Of a stretch of DNA of 64,000 nt, positions 11,281 to 22,086 are shown in pieces. Both the position numbers and the translations under genes were made by a program. Each line of letters starts with the position of its first letter. The stretch's first letter is position 1. The stretch is from positions 16,574,001-16,638,000 of the forward strand of contig JAWQUS010000030.1 in assembly GCA_036365455.1 (NCBI GenBank). Reading direction: 5' to 3'. Under the pieces are notes generated by a model. That model saw only the letters and a program-made list of their open reading frames with translations, was not told the origin of the DNA and searched no databases. Source of the DNA: Macrosoma leucophasiata (lineage: Eukaryota; Arthropoda; Insecta; Lepidoptera; Hedylidae).

Positions 11281-11569
11281 TTTTGTGTTTTTGAAGCAAA
11301 ATGATAGAATGACAAATTGAAGATTCATTTTGAGGTACGGATCATTAAAAGCTATTCTTTCATTCATTCTTATTATAACTTTAGGTAAATAGCCGCCAAT
11401 GAGGCTAACTTTAAAATAATCTCGTGCCATGGTGCAGTCTCTGTAGTTTATTTACATACAACGCGCAGTTCGAGCGGCGTATGGTGAATGGAGTTTGTAG
11501 AGCTTTTTTCCGTAGCACATTATGTTGGGACATTCCCTGTTAATGTTGATTAGATTTGAGGCATAATGA
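11281..11569. other. Unique DNA, nothing recognised
   Basis: No repeat or coding signal recognised. Confidence 0.35.
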
Positions 11570-11840
11570 TGCTTTTCCACCAGAGATGAGCTATGATACC
11601 TTGCTATGGATGCACATAGCTTAACACTGGTGGAAACGGATTCAGCTTAGATATGTTTTTATATGGAAGGATGTGTGCTATGGACGCATGCTATGGATGC
11701 GAGCTATGGATGCGTTTCATAGCACATCTTCCTCGTACACCTACATAGCTTAGTATCGGTGGAAACGGTCTTATATTTTCGTAGCGTAGATTTCACATCT
11801 TCGCAGCATAGCTGCATAGGACATATCTGGTGGAAAAGCA
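11570..11840. mobile_element. MITE with ~19-bp terminal inverted repeats
   Basis: Left end TGCTTTTCCACCAGAGATG, right end (reverse complement) TGCTTTTCCACCAGATATG, 18 of 19 matching. The interior holds imperfect reiterations of CTATGGATGC. No target duplication is evident and there is no transposase. Confidence 0.75.
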
Positions 11841-12004
11841 CCCTTTCTGTGTTTCAAATCTAGGGAATACGATTTGACATTTCCCAAAATGTTCCTTTCG
11901 TCATTAGTCAGGACTTTGTTCAAACGTGTACACATAATTGCAAACTGTAAACCCTAAAAATTTAAAGAATTATCAGCATACTTTTAGTCTCGCAAGTTGT
12001 TGAA

Positions 12005-12145
12005 ATAAAACTAGTTTGCAAATGATTATTTAAAATCAACCCAATGTTTCGGTCGCTTTTCAGCTTCCGTGGTCTCAGGCAAACGTCGGGTTGATTTTAA
12101 ACAATCATTTTAGTCCGCGAAACTTGTTTTATTTCAATGTCTATG
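12005..12145. repeat. Palindromic family F relative
   Basis: Outer arms TTGAAATAAAACTAGTTTGC and the complement of its right-hand partner enclose TTTCGGTCGCTTTTCAGC and AACGTCGGGTTGATTTTAAA, the family F core in inverted arrangement. Confidence 0.6.
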
Positions 12146-12325
12146 CAAGTTGATGTGTCAACTCTCAAATCGTATTTTTTAGATTTGAAAAACAGATACA
12201 TTTTTTTTGTTCTGCAGCCAATAGGTAAAGAACTCAGTTTCGTGGCGGTACCTCATCATAGTCTAGAGACTCTGAGACTGTATGAACGTGAATGAGTAGT
12301 AGAGTTTACCTAAATAGTTACCTTT

Positions 12326-12450
12326 ACGCGTGGTAGAGCTCCAAACAGGGAGCTCTAAGGCGTGTGCATCACGCATTACGTGGTAAAATCCCAATAGTAC
12401 CGAACCCGGTAGCCCAGCGCGGGAGAAGTGGTAGAAACATAAGGAGATGC
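12326..12450 (+). repeat. Diverged family A 5' region
   Basis: GTGGTAGAGCTCC-AAACA-GGGAGCTC keeps the hairpin arms with a different loop, followed by a CACGCATTACGTGGTA phrase like the A element. Ancient or sister family. Confidence 0.45.
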
Positions 12451-12470
12451 ACAATTTGAAATTTGCTATA

Positions 12471-12478
12471 TGACGTCA
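12471..12478. promoter_or_regulatory. Isolated CRE-type palindrome TGACGTCA
   Basis: Motif only; others occur at 8121-8128 and 49177-49184. Confidence 0.2.
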
Positions 12479-12758
12479 TAACTTTGACTGCCATTATTAT
12501 TAGGTACCTGAATATCGTGCCATAAGGCAGTCTTTTTCTTTGACATTACACAGTTATTATTGTGCCATTTGATGAATGGCGCAAAAACAGTAAATTGTTT
12601 TTGCCACGACTTGGGGCGATTTGTTAGGGAATTCCGTATGAGTGTGGACTAGATTTCGGTCATTCCATTTGCAAGAGTAATGGTTCAGTTCAGTAAAGAA
12701 TAACGCAAAGTTTATCTATCGCTTCAACACGTTTTTATTCGTATAAATTTATCTAAGA

Positions 12759-13010
12759 CTAGCTGACTCGGCAAACTTCGTATTGCCTCAGAATGAAATG
12801 TGTCAAAGGTTTGATAGATACTTACTATTTGTATGGGAAAATAAAATTATAGTTTTTACTATTTCCCGTCAATTTATTCATATTTTCTTACCTTTTAAAC
12901 CTTCCCTGGATCTCCAAAAATCATTCAAAACCAAAATTAGCCAAATCGGTCCTGCCGTTCTCGAGTTTTAGCGAGACTAACGAACAGCAGTAGATTTTTA
13001 TATATATAGA
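12759..13010 (-). mobile_element. Short non-autonomous Helitron-like element
   Basis: On the minus strand it begins TCTATATATATA and ends in CTAG after a GGCAAT...TTTGCC-type hairpin. The full-length homologue is at 40455-40711. No Rep/helicase frame. Confidence 0.55.
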
Positions 13011-13090
13011 CTAGCTGACCCGGCAAACTTCAAATAATGTGCCAAAGGTTTGTGTATGTATAGGTGTGGTAATATATATATATATATAGA
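13011..13090 (-). mobile_element. Internally deleted Helitron-like copy abutting the previous one
   Basis: Starts CTAGCTGACCCGGCAAACTT directly after the preceding copy's terminal GA and ends in a TA repeat followed by GA. Both termini are kept but most of the body is lost. Confidence 0.5.
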
Positions 13091-13599
13091 TAAAGATGAA
13101 ACGGCACTTAATAATGCCCGTTTATTACCACCACAAATACTTAGTTTAATATATTAAAGATATAAATAATAAACTTGGTCCATAAATTAAGTTTACTATT
13201 AACACAATTCGAGTTACAGCCGCTCGAATTACTGACGAGGGACGACCCTTTTCATTGTACCCACAGTTTGCGACGCAGCGGACGCGCGATTGCAGAATTT
13301 ATTATTCATTCGACGTCCTCTTGATACAGCAAGCTTATTTCTGCGAGTTCATGCGTGAGAATTATGAAGATTTTAAATTGCTGCCTCCGTAGTCTCGTAG
13401 TTAAGGCCTTTATTTCTTGTGCTCGACATTGGGTGATGGTGGCGAGTGAATGCATTATTTGGAAGTTTCCCAGTGCTAGCATTGGAGTTGGGTAATATAC
13501 CCGTCAGTTTCAATCGAGCTAAAAATCGCTGCATAGGATAAAACAAAACCGGTGAATCGTGGGTGTTTCTTCATAACATTTGTGTTGTTCTACATAACA
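13091..13599. other. Unique DNA, nothing recognised
   Basis: No repeat or coding signal recognised. A short GC-richer patch lies at 13200-13290. Confidence 0.35.
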
Positions 13600-15270
13600 A
13601 AAAAAATATTAAAAATATTTGGGACAGAAGTTGAACATACAATCAGTCAATGAATAGGTGCTTCAGTCACTATTTGGCACTAGTTGCTAGAAGACACCTG
13701 CACTTTTTTCTAGAAGAATCTTTAAAAGTAGACTTATGCTACAATAATATATGACGAAGTCGCACGCACCAAACACTTATAATGCTTCTTTAAGAATTCC
13801 ATACGATATAAATTAATCTTTAAAAAAATCGAATCCTTAAACCTTTTAAAAAAATCAGAACGAATTTCTCAAGGTTTCACTGCCTCCAGTTCACTGCTTT
13901 AATTTCTTGCGACAGTTTAAATCAGTTCAATAAAATTGTCGGAAATCACCGAAGATGTAATCGAAAATGGTTGGCGACCGTTTCGGATCATACCGATATT
14001 TTAAGTGACGGAATGGACACCGATATCCATCTGCTCGGCACTCACGAGATTCTATCTGACAGCAACAAGTTTGGATTCAAATCAACCTGAAATACACCGC
14101 ACGGCTTCGCAATAGAGTCTAAAATTCATCGACAATTCGAATATCAGCGTTGACCGAAACAGACACATTGGTCGAATTTCGACGAGGGGAATGGGGCAAT
14201 CGATTTCGTTAACGGAAATAGTAATTACTCTACAACTTGCCGTTTTCATTACTAACTCCATTTTAATCAAGATTTTTTTCCGTGATATCCCCGAAAAGTG
14301 TCTTTTTATAATGACCCTGTTAATTAAAGTTCATTAACAAAAGCACAATGGAACAAAAGTTTTTACATAATGCAAGCGTGACAATGTATATTGATTACTT
14401 ATTGTTTCAAAATTGTTATCTGTGTATAGAAACAAAAATGAATTGTTATTGTGGTAATTTTCCCAAACACCTCAAAAAAATTTTCGAACTGCAGTTGAAC
14501 ATACGAACGCTGGGTGAATAGGTACACCACTCCAGCCACTAAGCTAATCACTTGGGTATTAAAATGAGCTGGTACCCAAATTACGTTTGAGAACCTCACC
14601 CTAAGAATTCCAGAAGACTCAGTTAAAGCACATTGCGTTATAAAACAAATAACAAAATCGAACAGTCAAACATTAAAGTGCTTCTTTACGAATGTCCGGT
14701 TCTCAAACAAGCGATATACTAACCCTAAGAAATTTGTTCATGATCGTAGTTCACGTTCGTAAGTACACCAATTTTTACTGCTCCAGATCTCCGCTTAATT
14801 CCTTATTTTTTTTGCGACTGAATAAATCTGTTCGATAAAATTGTCGGAAATCGCCGAAGATGTAATCAGAAATGATTGGCGACCGTTTCGAATCGCACCG
14901 ATATTTAAAGTGAAGGAATTTCCATCTGAAACAACACCGATATCCATCTGCTCGGCACCCACGAGATTCTATCTGACAGCAACAAGTTTGAATTCAAAAT
15001 CAACCTGAAATACACCGCAAGCCTTCACAATAGAATTTAAAATTCATCGACAATTCGAATATCAGCGTTGACCAAAGCAGATACATTGGTCGAAACTCGA
15101 CAAGGGGATCGGGGCCAATCGATTTCGTTAACGGAAATACTAATTACACTTCAACTTGCTATTTTCATTACCAACTCCATTTCAATCAAGATTTTTTCCG
15201 CGTTATCCCCGAAAAATGGTCCCTTTTTATAATGTTAATTAAGGTTTATTAACAAAAGCATAATGGAATT
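13600..15270 (+). repeat. ~0.9-kb tandem duplication, two diverged copies
   Basis: Copy 1 is about 13600-14360, copy 2 about 14490-15270. Landmarks such as AAATTGTCGGAAATC, GATATCCATCTGCTCGGCAC, CACGAGATTCTATCTGACAG and ATCGATTTCGTTAACGGAAA recur with a period of about 900 bp. No frame is conserved across both copies. Confidence 0.85.
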
Positions 15271-15302
15271 AAAAATATGTATTCTGCGAATTGTATTTTT
15301 TT

Positions 15303-15394
15303 CTGGTGGTAAAGTTCCAGTGTAGGAGCTTGAGGGCTTAGGCACCACCGCATTACCTGCTACCTTAATCTATCTGCTGCTAAATGGTAGTGTT
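15303..15394 (+). repeat. Family A 5' fragment (inverted pair, + half)
   Basis: CTGGTGGTAAAGTTCCAG through AAATGGTAGTGTTG; then the sequence switches to the opposite strand of the same family. Confidence 0.75.
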
Positions 15395-15627
15395 GTTTTT
15401 TATTTAGGCAAACAAGCATGCAGCTCAGTGATGTTAAGTGATGACTGCAGCCTATAGATGTCTACACAAAACCCGAGGGCAAAATGCAGATGCTTTGGCA
15501 CTCCTGAGACTCAAGTTATTATGTCTCTGTGATAGTTATAACCGGAATACGATAATGCTGAACACTACCATTTGGAATCAGATAGATTAGGTAATGCGGT
15601 AGTGCCTACGCGGAACTCTACCACCAG
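15395..15627 (-). repeat. Family A element (inverted pair, - half)
   Basis: From ATTTAGGCAAACAAGCATGC to CTCTACCACCAG. Head-to-head with the + fragment, so the two ends CTGGTGGTA and TACCACCAG form terminal inverted repeats. Confidence 0.8.
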
Positions 15628-15665
15628 AAAAAATGTAAAGATGTCAGCAAATTTAGAAGGATTTA

Positions 15666-15974
15666 CGTAACTTCACGCTTGTAATCACCGAAGGGGTAGG
15701 CAGAGGTAAATTCATGCATTCAAGCATACATGCAAACACCCACGATTCGCCGGTTACGTTTTGGCCCATGTAACAGGTGGCGAGCCTGTTGACATCTCCG
15801 GGCACATTACCAAACTTCGAAGTACTGGGAAATTTCCAGAAAATGGAAAAATCCCAATAGAACCAGAGATAATGGTCTTTACGCCATTATCTCTGATAAC
15901 CCCCTACCCGGGAATCGAACCCAGGACCTCAGCGTAGTAGTAGTGGCCTGCTACCACTAGGCTACCGAGGCAGT
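15666..15974 (-). repeat. Family B tRNA-derived SINE, full length
   Basis: Minus strand begins ACTGCCTCGGTAGCCTAGTGG (A box TAGCCTAGTGG), with GGTTCGATTCC (B box) near nt 60, and ends GGCGTGAAGTTACG. The flanks share aaggattta, a plausible target duplication. Confidence 0.85.
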
Positions 15975-16281
15975 TATAATAATAAAAGGATTTATTAACA
16001 TAAAAATATTTCTTTAGTTAGCAAAAATCAGTGACGGTCGATTTTTTGCAATTAACAGATTATAATTAAAGAGTCGGCCACGTCGCACCTTTACGACCGT
16101 TTTCCCTCTCTCTTCCCAAGCGTACGTTGCTTGAATTTATACCCGAACTGCCCTTCTTCATTGCCCCTGAGTGTTGCCCTTTTTTCCCGGAATACACTTG
16201 TTTTATCTACGGTGTCTACCTTATTAGAGACACGTTATTTATGCGCGGAAGGTGTTATACTTTGTGCTGGTTATTTAGTTA
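15975..16281. other. Unique DNA, nothing recognised
   Basis: No repeat or coding signal recognised. Confidence 0.35.
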
Positions 16282-16289
16282 TACACTGA

Positions 16290-17292
16290 CATAGAGCAAC
16301 ACCGGAGGGGAGGAGCCATATGCAGGCTTTCCCCTCTATCAAAGTACAAGGCGAGTTTTGGCGGGAACCTTGAAAGGGGCGTACGGTGCTCTTATTTTAT
16401 TTCATTTTCTTGGTGTATTTTTAAGTTATATTGAATAAAATTGGTGGCATTTTGTTTGATATAGGTTTATTACAGTGCCCGTGTATAGCGAAATAGAATA
16501 ACAGTGCGAAAACACGACCTTTCAGGTTGCCTCCAAAACTTCATTGTAAATGTTCTGGTAAAGTAGCCATCGCTTTACTCGAATAACTTGATTGTAACTC
16601 ACTTGACTGACATGTTATGCTTGGTAACTTATATACTTGATACTTATATATTATACTTGATGACTATATTATACTAACTTTTACGCTGCTTAAATAAATA
16701 TGAAATATCGTTTTACTTGACACTGGCAATATGCGTAATAGCGATGCCATAATAACAAAAAAAAAAAAAAAAAAAAAAGTACAAGGCCAAATGGGCATTA
16801 TACCTGTCGCCTAAATGTTTAAATGTGTGCGTGAAATTGTTTCTGTATTTTGTTAAAGTAAAGGTGTGAGTTTCGTCGTAATAGACGATTTTTGTAGTGA
16901 GCGTGTGTGCCGCACGCATTTCCCCCCGCAAAAAATGACAGACTGTTTTGCATCGGTAATAAACGCTATGGCTACTCCCCTCCGGTCCGCCGCGACCATA
17001 GAGTAACACCGGAGGGGAGGAGCCGTATGCAGGCTTTCCCCTCTATCAAAGTACAAGGCCAAATGGGCATTATACCTGTCGCCTAAATGTTTAAATGTGT
17101 GCGTGAAATTGTTTCTGTATTTTGTTAAAGTAAAGGTGTGAGTTTCGTCGTAATAGACGATTTTTGTAGTGAGCGTGTGTGTCGCACGCATTTCCCCCCG
17201 CAAAAAATGACATACTGTTTTGCATCGGTAATAAACGCTATGGCTACTCCCCCCTCCAGTCCGCCGCGACCGGTGGACCGTGTTGCTCTATG
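16290..17292 (-). mobile_element. Family C MITE tandem dimer with one shared TSD
   Basis: Copy 1 starts CATAGAGCAACACCGG at 16290 and stops about 22 bp short of its other end at 16996. Copy 2 starts CATAGAGTAACACCGG at 16997 and ends GTTGCTCTATG at 17292. The flanks tacactga (16282-16289) and tacactaa (17293-17300) match at 7 of 8, so the pair behaves as one insertion. Copy 1 is interrupted by a family I retroposon. Confidence 0.8.
16353..16775 (+). mobile_element. Family I polyA retroposon, 423 bp, nested in the MITE
   Basis: Begins GAGTTTTGGCGGGAACCTTG and ends in a long A run. Direct repeat aaagtacaaggc flanks it at 16341-16352 and 16776-16787. No tRNA or 5S head and no frame. Could be a SINE of unknown origin or a 5'-truncated LINE tail. 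Confidence 0.8.
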
Positions 17293-17300
17293 TACACTAA

Positions 17301-17700
17301 TAATGTAGATGTTCAAGTGTTCAAACTTACGTAATAGAATACGCGAGCCGTAACAACTGCTTATTCATAATTCAGCATCTTTTATACAGTGGCTGATTCT
17401 GAAAACTATAACATATAGAGGTTGAAACATTTATATTTTGCTACCACACAATTCACAACCACAATCTTGGTTCTGTCGATATCTATGATAGGTTTCGACC
17501 CAGAAAGGTGCCAAAATTCTCAAATATTTTCCACTATTGTGCCTCTGTTGGCACAGAACCAAAAATTGGTAAAATAAATACATTTTGCTTTATATTTTGC
17601 ATACGTATACGATTCTTAAACCAAAATTTTATGGTCGTTGTGTCCATCCATATCGATGGTTAGTGATAATATTGATGTAACATAAATGTTATAATTCCGA
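17301..17700. other. Unique DNA, nothing recognised
   Basis: AT-rich; no support for a gene. Confidence 0.35.
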
Positions 17701-17706
17701 ATTACT

Positions 17707-17987
17707 CGTTTGTAAAGAAGGTGGCAAACATGCATGCAGTTCACATTGATGTTAAGTGATGACTGCAGCCTATAAATACTTACACAAAGACCAAGGGTCA
17801 AAATGCAGATGCGTTACCACTTCTGAGGCCTAAGGTATTGTGCCTCGGTGCCGGAAATTACAGGTCCGTACATTACCACCTGACCGGAATACGATAGTGC
17901 TGAACACTACCATTTAGCCGCAAGTATATTAGGTAATGCGGTGGTGCCTACGTCCGCGAGCTCCGTAACTGGAGCTCTACCACCAGT
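17707..17987 (-). repeat. Family A element, near full length
   Basis: Minus strand: starts at CTGGTGGTAGAGCTCCAGT (17987) and ends near TTTGCCACCTTC; all internal blocks present. Confidence 0.85.
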
Positions 17988-17997
17988 ATAAGTTGTT

Positions 17998-18110
17998 ACG
18001 TCTGTGTCATAGTTATTACGGGGTCATACATTACCATATTACCATCTAACCGGAACACGATAGTGCTGAACACTACCATTTGGCGGCAGATAGATTAGGT
18101 GATGCACATT
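17998..18110 (-). repeat. Family A fragment
   Basis: Middle block only (GTAGTGTTCAGCACTATCGT on the minus strand), of the 9.5-kb subfamily type with a GGCGGCAGATAGATTAGG variant. Confidence 0.7.
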
Positions 18111-19676
18111 CGTTCACTTAGCATCAGTGTTCATATGAACCCACAATTTTCCGAATAGTATTCAGACCATAAAATAACTTTAATTCCTATTCAGTAAAAC
18201 TCATAGCAACCTTGGTTGGCTAGCTAAGATATGAAAGAATTTAAGATAATATTTTCTCTTCCGATGGAAGTTTGCAATTTGGAACGAGGGCACTAGCGCC
18301 AAGAGCCACCTTACTATTTGCATATTCAAACCCTCTCGATGCCGCAGGCTTGCTCGACGCGGTGTAGGGGAATTTTATGTCCACAACGCTGGAGTGATGT
18401 CGCGGGAATAAGATTTGCACAGTTAAGGGTTGAGGGTCTTCGCGTATTGCCGGAAAAATGTTATATTTGCTTGTGGGTAACACTCCTTGTTTTTATTTGC
18501 GAACGGGAAATTCCCGCAGTTGAAGTGCTGTTTTGCAATGTGTCCTTCTTTTTTCACATTTTTCTTATGAACACTGGTTTACTCGATTCCGAAGTTAATT
18601 AAAACTTTGGAGTGGTTCCGTAACGCTTTGATAATTATAAAGTGTTTTTCCGCGATGTTATTTTTCGATAATAAGTGTCGACGAGGGAAAGGTTTCGAAT
18701 TTTGTAGTGAATCCTATTATTTTATATTTTCAGTTCTCAATTTGTTTTTAAACTTCGGTATATCATTATTATTTTTGTATCAACTTTTGCTTTTCGAAAA
18801 AGATCGAATTAATGTCTGCTTAGCTAATTCAGCTGGGTTAAAATGTATAAATATCTCAAGAATGGCACTCTTTGAGTGGCTAACATGCCGAAACCGTGAG
18901 CCTCGGTTCAAACGGTAGTTCAACATGAACCGCTGGATCAACAGGCTCATCATGAGCGATTCTTGTGATCCCAAAAGATAAATGAACTTTTTAATTTATT
19001 TGATTTGATATCAATATACTTGTACCACAGCTCACTCGGACCATCCCGAGCGTAGCAGGTGTTATTAAATTTTTGTTATCGTCCATTTTCGTCAACGATT
19101 ACAGTCACATAAATTGTACACACAGTCACACCTGATATCCCACAATAAGGATTATATCTGTAGCTTCAACATTTCCACGCTTTGCGTTAAATAACGTGAA
19201 ATGATCTAGCTTAAACGCTTTTGTCAATAAACTTGTACCACTGGTCCTTCGGACCGACCCGAGCGCGGCAGGTGTTATTAAGTGACAGGCGAGACGATGG
19301 GCTCCGATATGGTTGAGAGCCGCGTGCCCCTCACCGATCCTTTAATTATTTGATGGACGCGAGCATTTGATGAGTACTGATAAGGTAACCTTAATCAAAT
19401 GTCTTTATGGGTTATGGCGTCAGTTGATTAAGGATGGCTAACTTGGATATAGGCACTGAAGTAAAACTTTTTAATGTGAAATTGGTAAACATTAATTTCC
19501 AAACAGAGCAGTGTTACGGAAAATCTTTCCAATTCATAATTTGTTAGTAGGGGATGGGTTTGTAACATAATCGCTTCTAAAAATTGCACTTGTACCATAC
19601 AATCTATCCTAACACGAAGGATTGACAGAGGCGCGATTCGGTCGGCTGAGCTACCGCGTCGCGAGCGACACCCAAC
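18111..19676. other. 1.5 kb mostly unique DNA with a short direct repeat
   Basis: A block with ACTTGTACCAC, TCGGACC, CCCGAGCG and GGCAGGTGTTATTAA or its variant occurs at about 19017-19080 and 19228-19290. Nothing else recognised; open frames near 18318-18918 lack domain features. Confidence 0.4.
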
Positions 19677-19691
19677 CCCAATGATTTAATA

Positions 19692-20793
19692 GTCCTTTTT
19701 TTTTTTTTTTTTTTTTTCACCAGTGCAAAATGCATTACGCATACCCACCCTTGGGGAGAGGGGTGGGTTATGTGGGACTCTGGACAAAGAAAGACGTCCG
19801 TCTACCCACTAAAAACCCCTGGGTGCTCCGACTCATCCGCCCTCCGGGGCGGGGTCGCGGGAACGCTTTAGCACACATCCGCAACCTCGCCGGCGGCCGC
19901 CCGCAACCGGGCCCAACTCACAAGGAGAGCCCAATGGCTCCCGGCCACGCTAGTGGCATGCAGAGCACCAGCACGCCAACCAGCTCGGGACCCAACTTAG
20001 CCCGGGCGCCGGACGTCCCCTAGTCCGTCACCCGGAGGTCCCTGTTAGGGCGGCAGATGGTGGGCATATGTCAGCCGTCGCCGCCCAGGCCGCCTGCGCC
20101 TTATTGGGGCAGAGAGGGCATTGTCCTCCCGCTCCCTTTCCGCCGCCTCCTTCTTCGACATCACATCCTCGCAGAAGGCAAGCACTGCCTGCCACGATCT
20201 CTCGCTGTCGACCATGGACTTGATCACCGCCGACAGCGAGAGATCAGTCCCCGTGGCCAAAACCAACTCGGAGCGCGGCTCGTCCCATGCCGGGCACTCG
20301 ACCAGCGTGTGCTGCGCCGTATCGTTGGCGCAGCCACATTCATGGCATGTGGTAGTCGGCTCCCTCCCGGCCACGTTACACAGGTACCTCCCGAAGCAGC
20401 CATGCCCCGTGAGGACCTGCGTGAGGCGGAAGGTGAGCACGCCATGCCCCCATTCGACCCACTCACGCAGAACGGGCCGAACGGCCTCCACAACATGCCG
20501 GCCGTAACCCGGCTCCTCCAGCTGTTCCGTCCACTTGCGAAAGATAGCCCGACGAGAGTCATTTCTCCATCGCCGGACCTCCTCCGGAAACGGCCGGAAA
20601 CCTTGAGCATGAAGCTCCGAGCCGCGCTCATACACCGCCGTTAGCACTTCGGCCTCTAGATCCCAGGGCGGGGTACCAGCCAAAACGCACGCCGCATCAC
20701 AGGATATGGTGCGGTATCCTCTTATCACCCTGACTGCCATGACCCGCTGCGGTCGACGCAAAAGGGTCTTGTTATGGGCAGTCAGAGCCTCCA
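19692..20793 (-). mobile_element. 5'-truncated R1-clade LINE with 15-bp TSD
   Basis: A GC-rich insertion in AT-rich DNA, flanked by cccaatgatttaata at 19677-19691 and 20794-20808. A T run at 19697-19718 on the + strand is the polyA tail of the minus-strand element. It contains the C-terminal part of the pol frame and a ~350-bp 3' UTR. Confidence 0.9.
20045..20793 (-). CDS. R1-clade LINE pol, C-terminal fragment (zinc knuckle region)
   Basis: About 249 residues remain of a pol protein of roughly a thousand residues in this clade. The fragment begins at the truncation point; its apparent first codon is GTG overlapping the target duplication, not a real start. Residues 20-45 (VRVIRGYRTISCDAA, then CVLAG.PPWDL) and LTQVLTGHGCFGRYL at 124-138 are characteristic of the region after the reverse transcriptase in R1-type elements. 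A CCHC knuckle follows: C150, C153, H162, C167 (C-X2-C-X8-H-X4-C). The endonuclease and reverse transcriptase are missing, so it cannot move by itself. There are no internal stops. Codon GC is high, unlike neighbouring DNA, which marks it as an insertion. Many R1-clade elements target rDNA or telomeric repeats, but the flanks here show neither. The assignment comes from motif recognition; a phylogeny could move it to a sister clade. Confidence 0.8.
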
Positions 20794-20808
20794 CCCAATG
20801 ATTTAATA

Positions 20809-21659
20809 ACCTCCAACATCTGATAATATCTTAATTGGAGGTACCTTAAATGTTTTGATATCAAGGATCTGATGGACATTGTGTTTTGATGAACGTTTCT
20901 GATTAATCGAAATACGATATAAACGTGTGATAGTCATGACAGTATTAAATGTCAAAACATTTGACTACTGATATACTACTTGGATGATTTTGAGGCGTAG
21001 GGTCCTGATGATTCCACCACCCACATGTGAATATCCTTTCGCTTATGCAGTCAGTCCACCGAATAGTGGCCGTCAAGCACTGTAGTGTGGTGGTGGTAAA
21101 TATATTATAGCGTCCCTCCAAGCTTGGCGATAATGGCGTGGCCCTTATGGAAAGGCTTTTGTCCAAAAGTGGCTTCGCCTGATGGTGACTGCTGAAAAAA
21201 AATCAAGTGATACTGTTGAGGTGGTTTATACAGAGTGTCCCAGAAATCAACGATAAACCGAAAACGTGTGATAGTCATGACAGTTATCAGAAAAATGTAA
21301 AAAAAAATATTTGTCATGTATTTTTAATAATATTAGGATTGTATAATCTACGTTGTTCTATCTTTGCTTAATTCCAGTATTTAATAAATCTATTCTCATA
21401 ATACTTATCTCTTTTGTAAATCGTTGTGTAATCTCGTTTCGTACCCCAGATTTTGCTCCTACAATACAAAATTAAATAATTATCTCACGTAAATTACAAA
21501 TGTCACCCTTTGTCCACTAAAACCTTAATATAATGATCCTAGAATTTCAATGTCCACCTTAGTAGGGATTTGTGACAAAGTAATTCGTAGAACTCAAATA
21601 AATTAAAAATACCTTTATTGTTGTTTAAAAACCTTTATCGCAAGTTTATTGGCGTTTAA
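20809..21659. other. Unique DNA with a short repeated phrase
   Basis: CGTGTGATAGTCATGACAG occurs at about 20922 and again at about 21264. Otherwise nothing recognised. Confidence 0.35.
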
Positions 21660-21689
21660 AATGAAACTAAACCTTTCCACACAATAGCC

Positions 21690-22048
21690 TCGCGATCCTT
21701 AAATCCAAATCAGAAAAGTTGCCATGTACCAACGGTAAAAAATTCACGAGTATAAAGAGGAAACTGTTTCCCAGATTTATGTATTCACCGCTCGGCTCCA
21801 CCGAAGAAATATTTAATTTCAGCAAACACACGCCATTGTTCTCCTTGTGCTTAAAGTCGGGTTGACAACCGCACCTGTCCATTTTACGACTCCTAATATC
21901 GCTGTGACGTTGACAGGGGAGTTATTGCTTAGGCTGTCATACTTACTGATGTCGAAATCGTTGCATCTGCGTTTATCTATGTATTTATTTTTTGTTTTTA
22001 GATTTGGTTCTAAGAATGAAAAATGCTTTGACATAATAACTCTCCATC
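21690..22048 (-). repeat. Fold-back locus unit 1 (EGF/EB-like cysteine motif on minus strand)
   Basis: First of four ~0.35-0.4-kb units. On the minus strand it reads RCGCQPDFKHKENNGVC followed by LLKLNIS (C-X-C-X10-C-like spacing). No splice-bounded or complete gene is evident; it may be a remnant of a repeated exon. Confidence 0.55.
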
Positions 22049-22086
22049 CTTGATGGATGGAGAGTTATTATGTCAAAGCATTTTTC
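22016..22086. repeat. Perfect short palindrome, ~32-bp arms
   Basis: AAATGCTTTGACATAATAAC...CTCCATCC, then the reverse complement after a ~5-nt loop (TTGAT). It sits exactly at the boundary between unit 1 and direct repeat copy 1. Confidence 0.85.

Noticed and set aside
19730..20023. 97-codon GC-rich frame on + strand
   Set aside because: Falls in the 3' UTR of the minus-strand R1-clade LINE, inside its target duplication; not an independent gene.
20057..20644. 195-codon open frame on + strand
   Set aside because: It lies antisense to the R1-clade pol fragment. GC-rich coding DNA often leaves such shadow frames and the frame has no recognisable motif.
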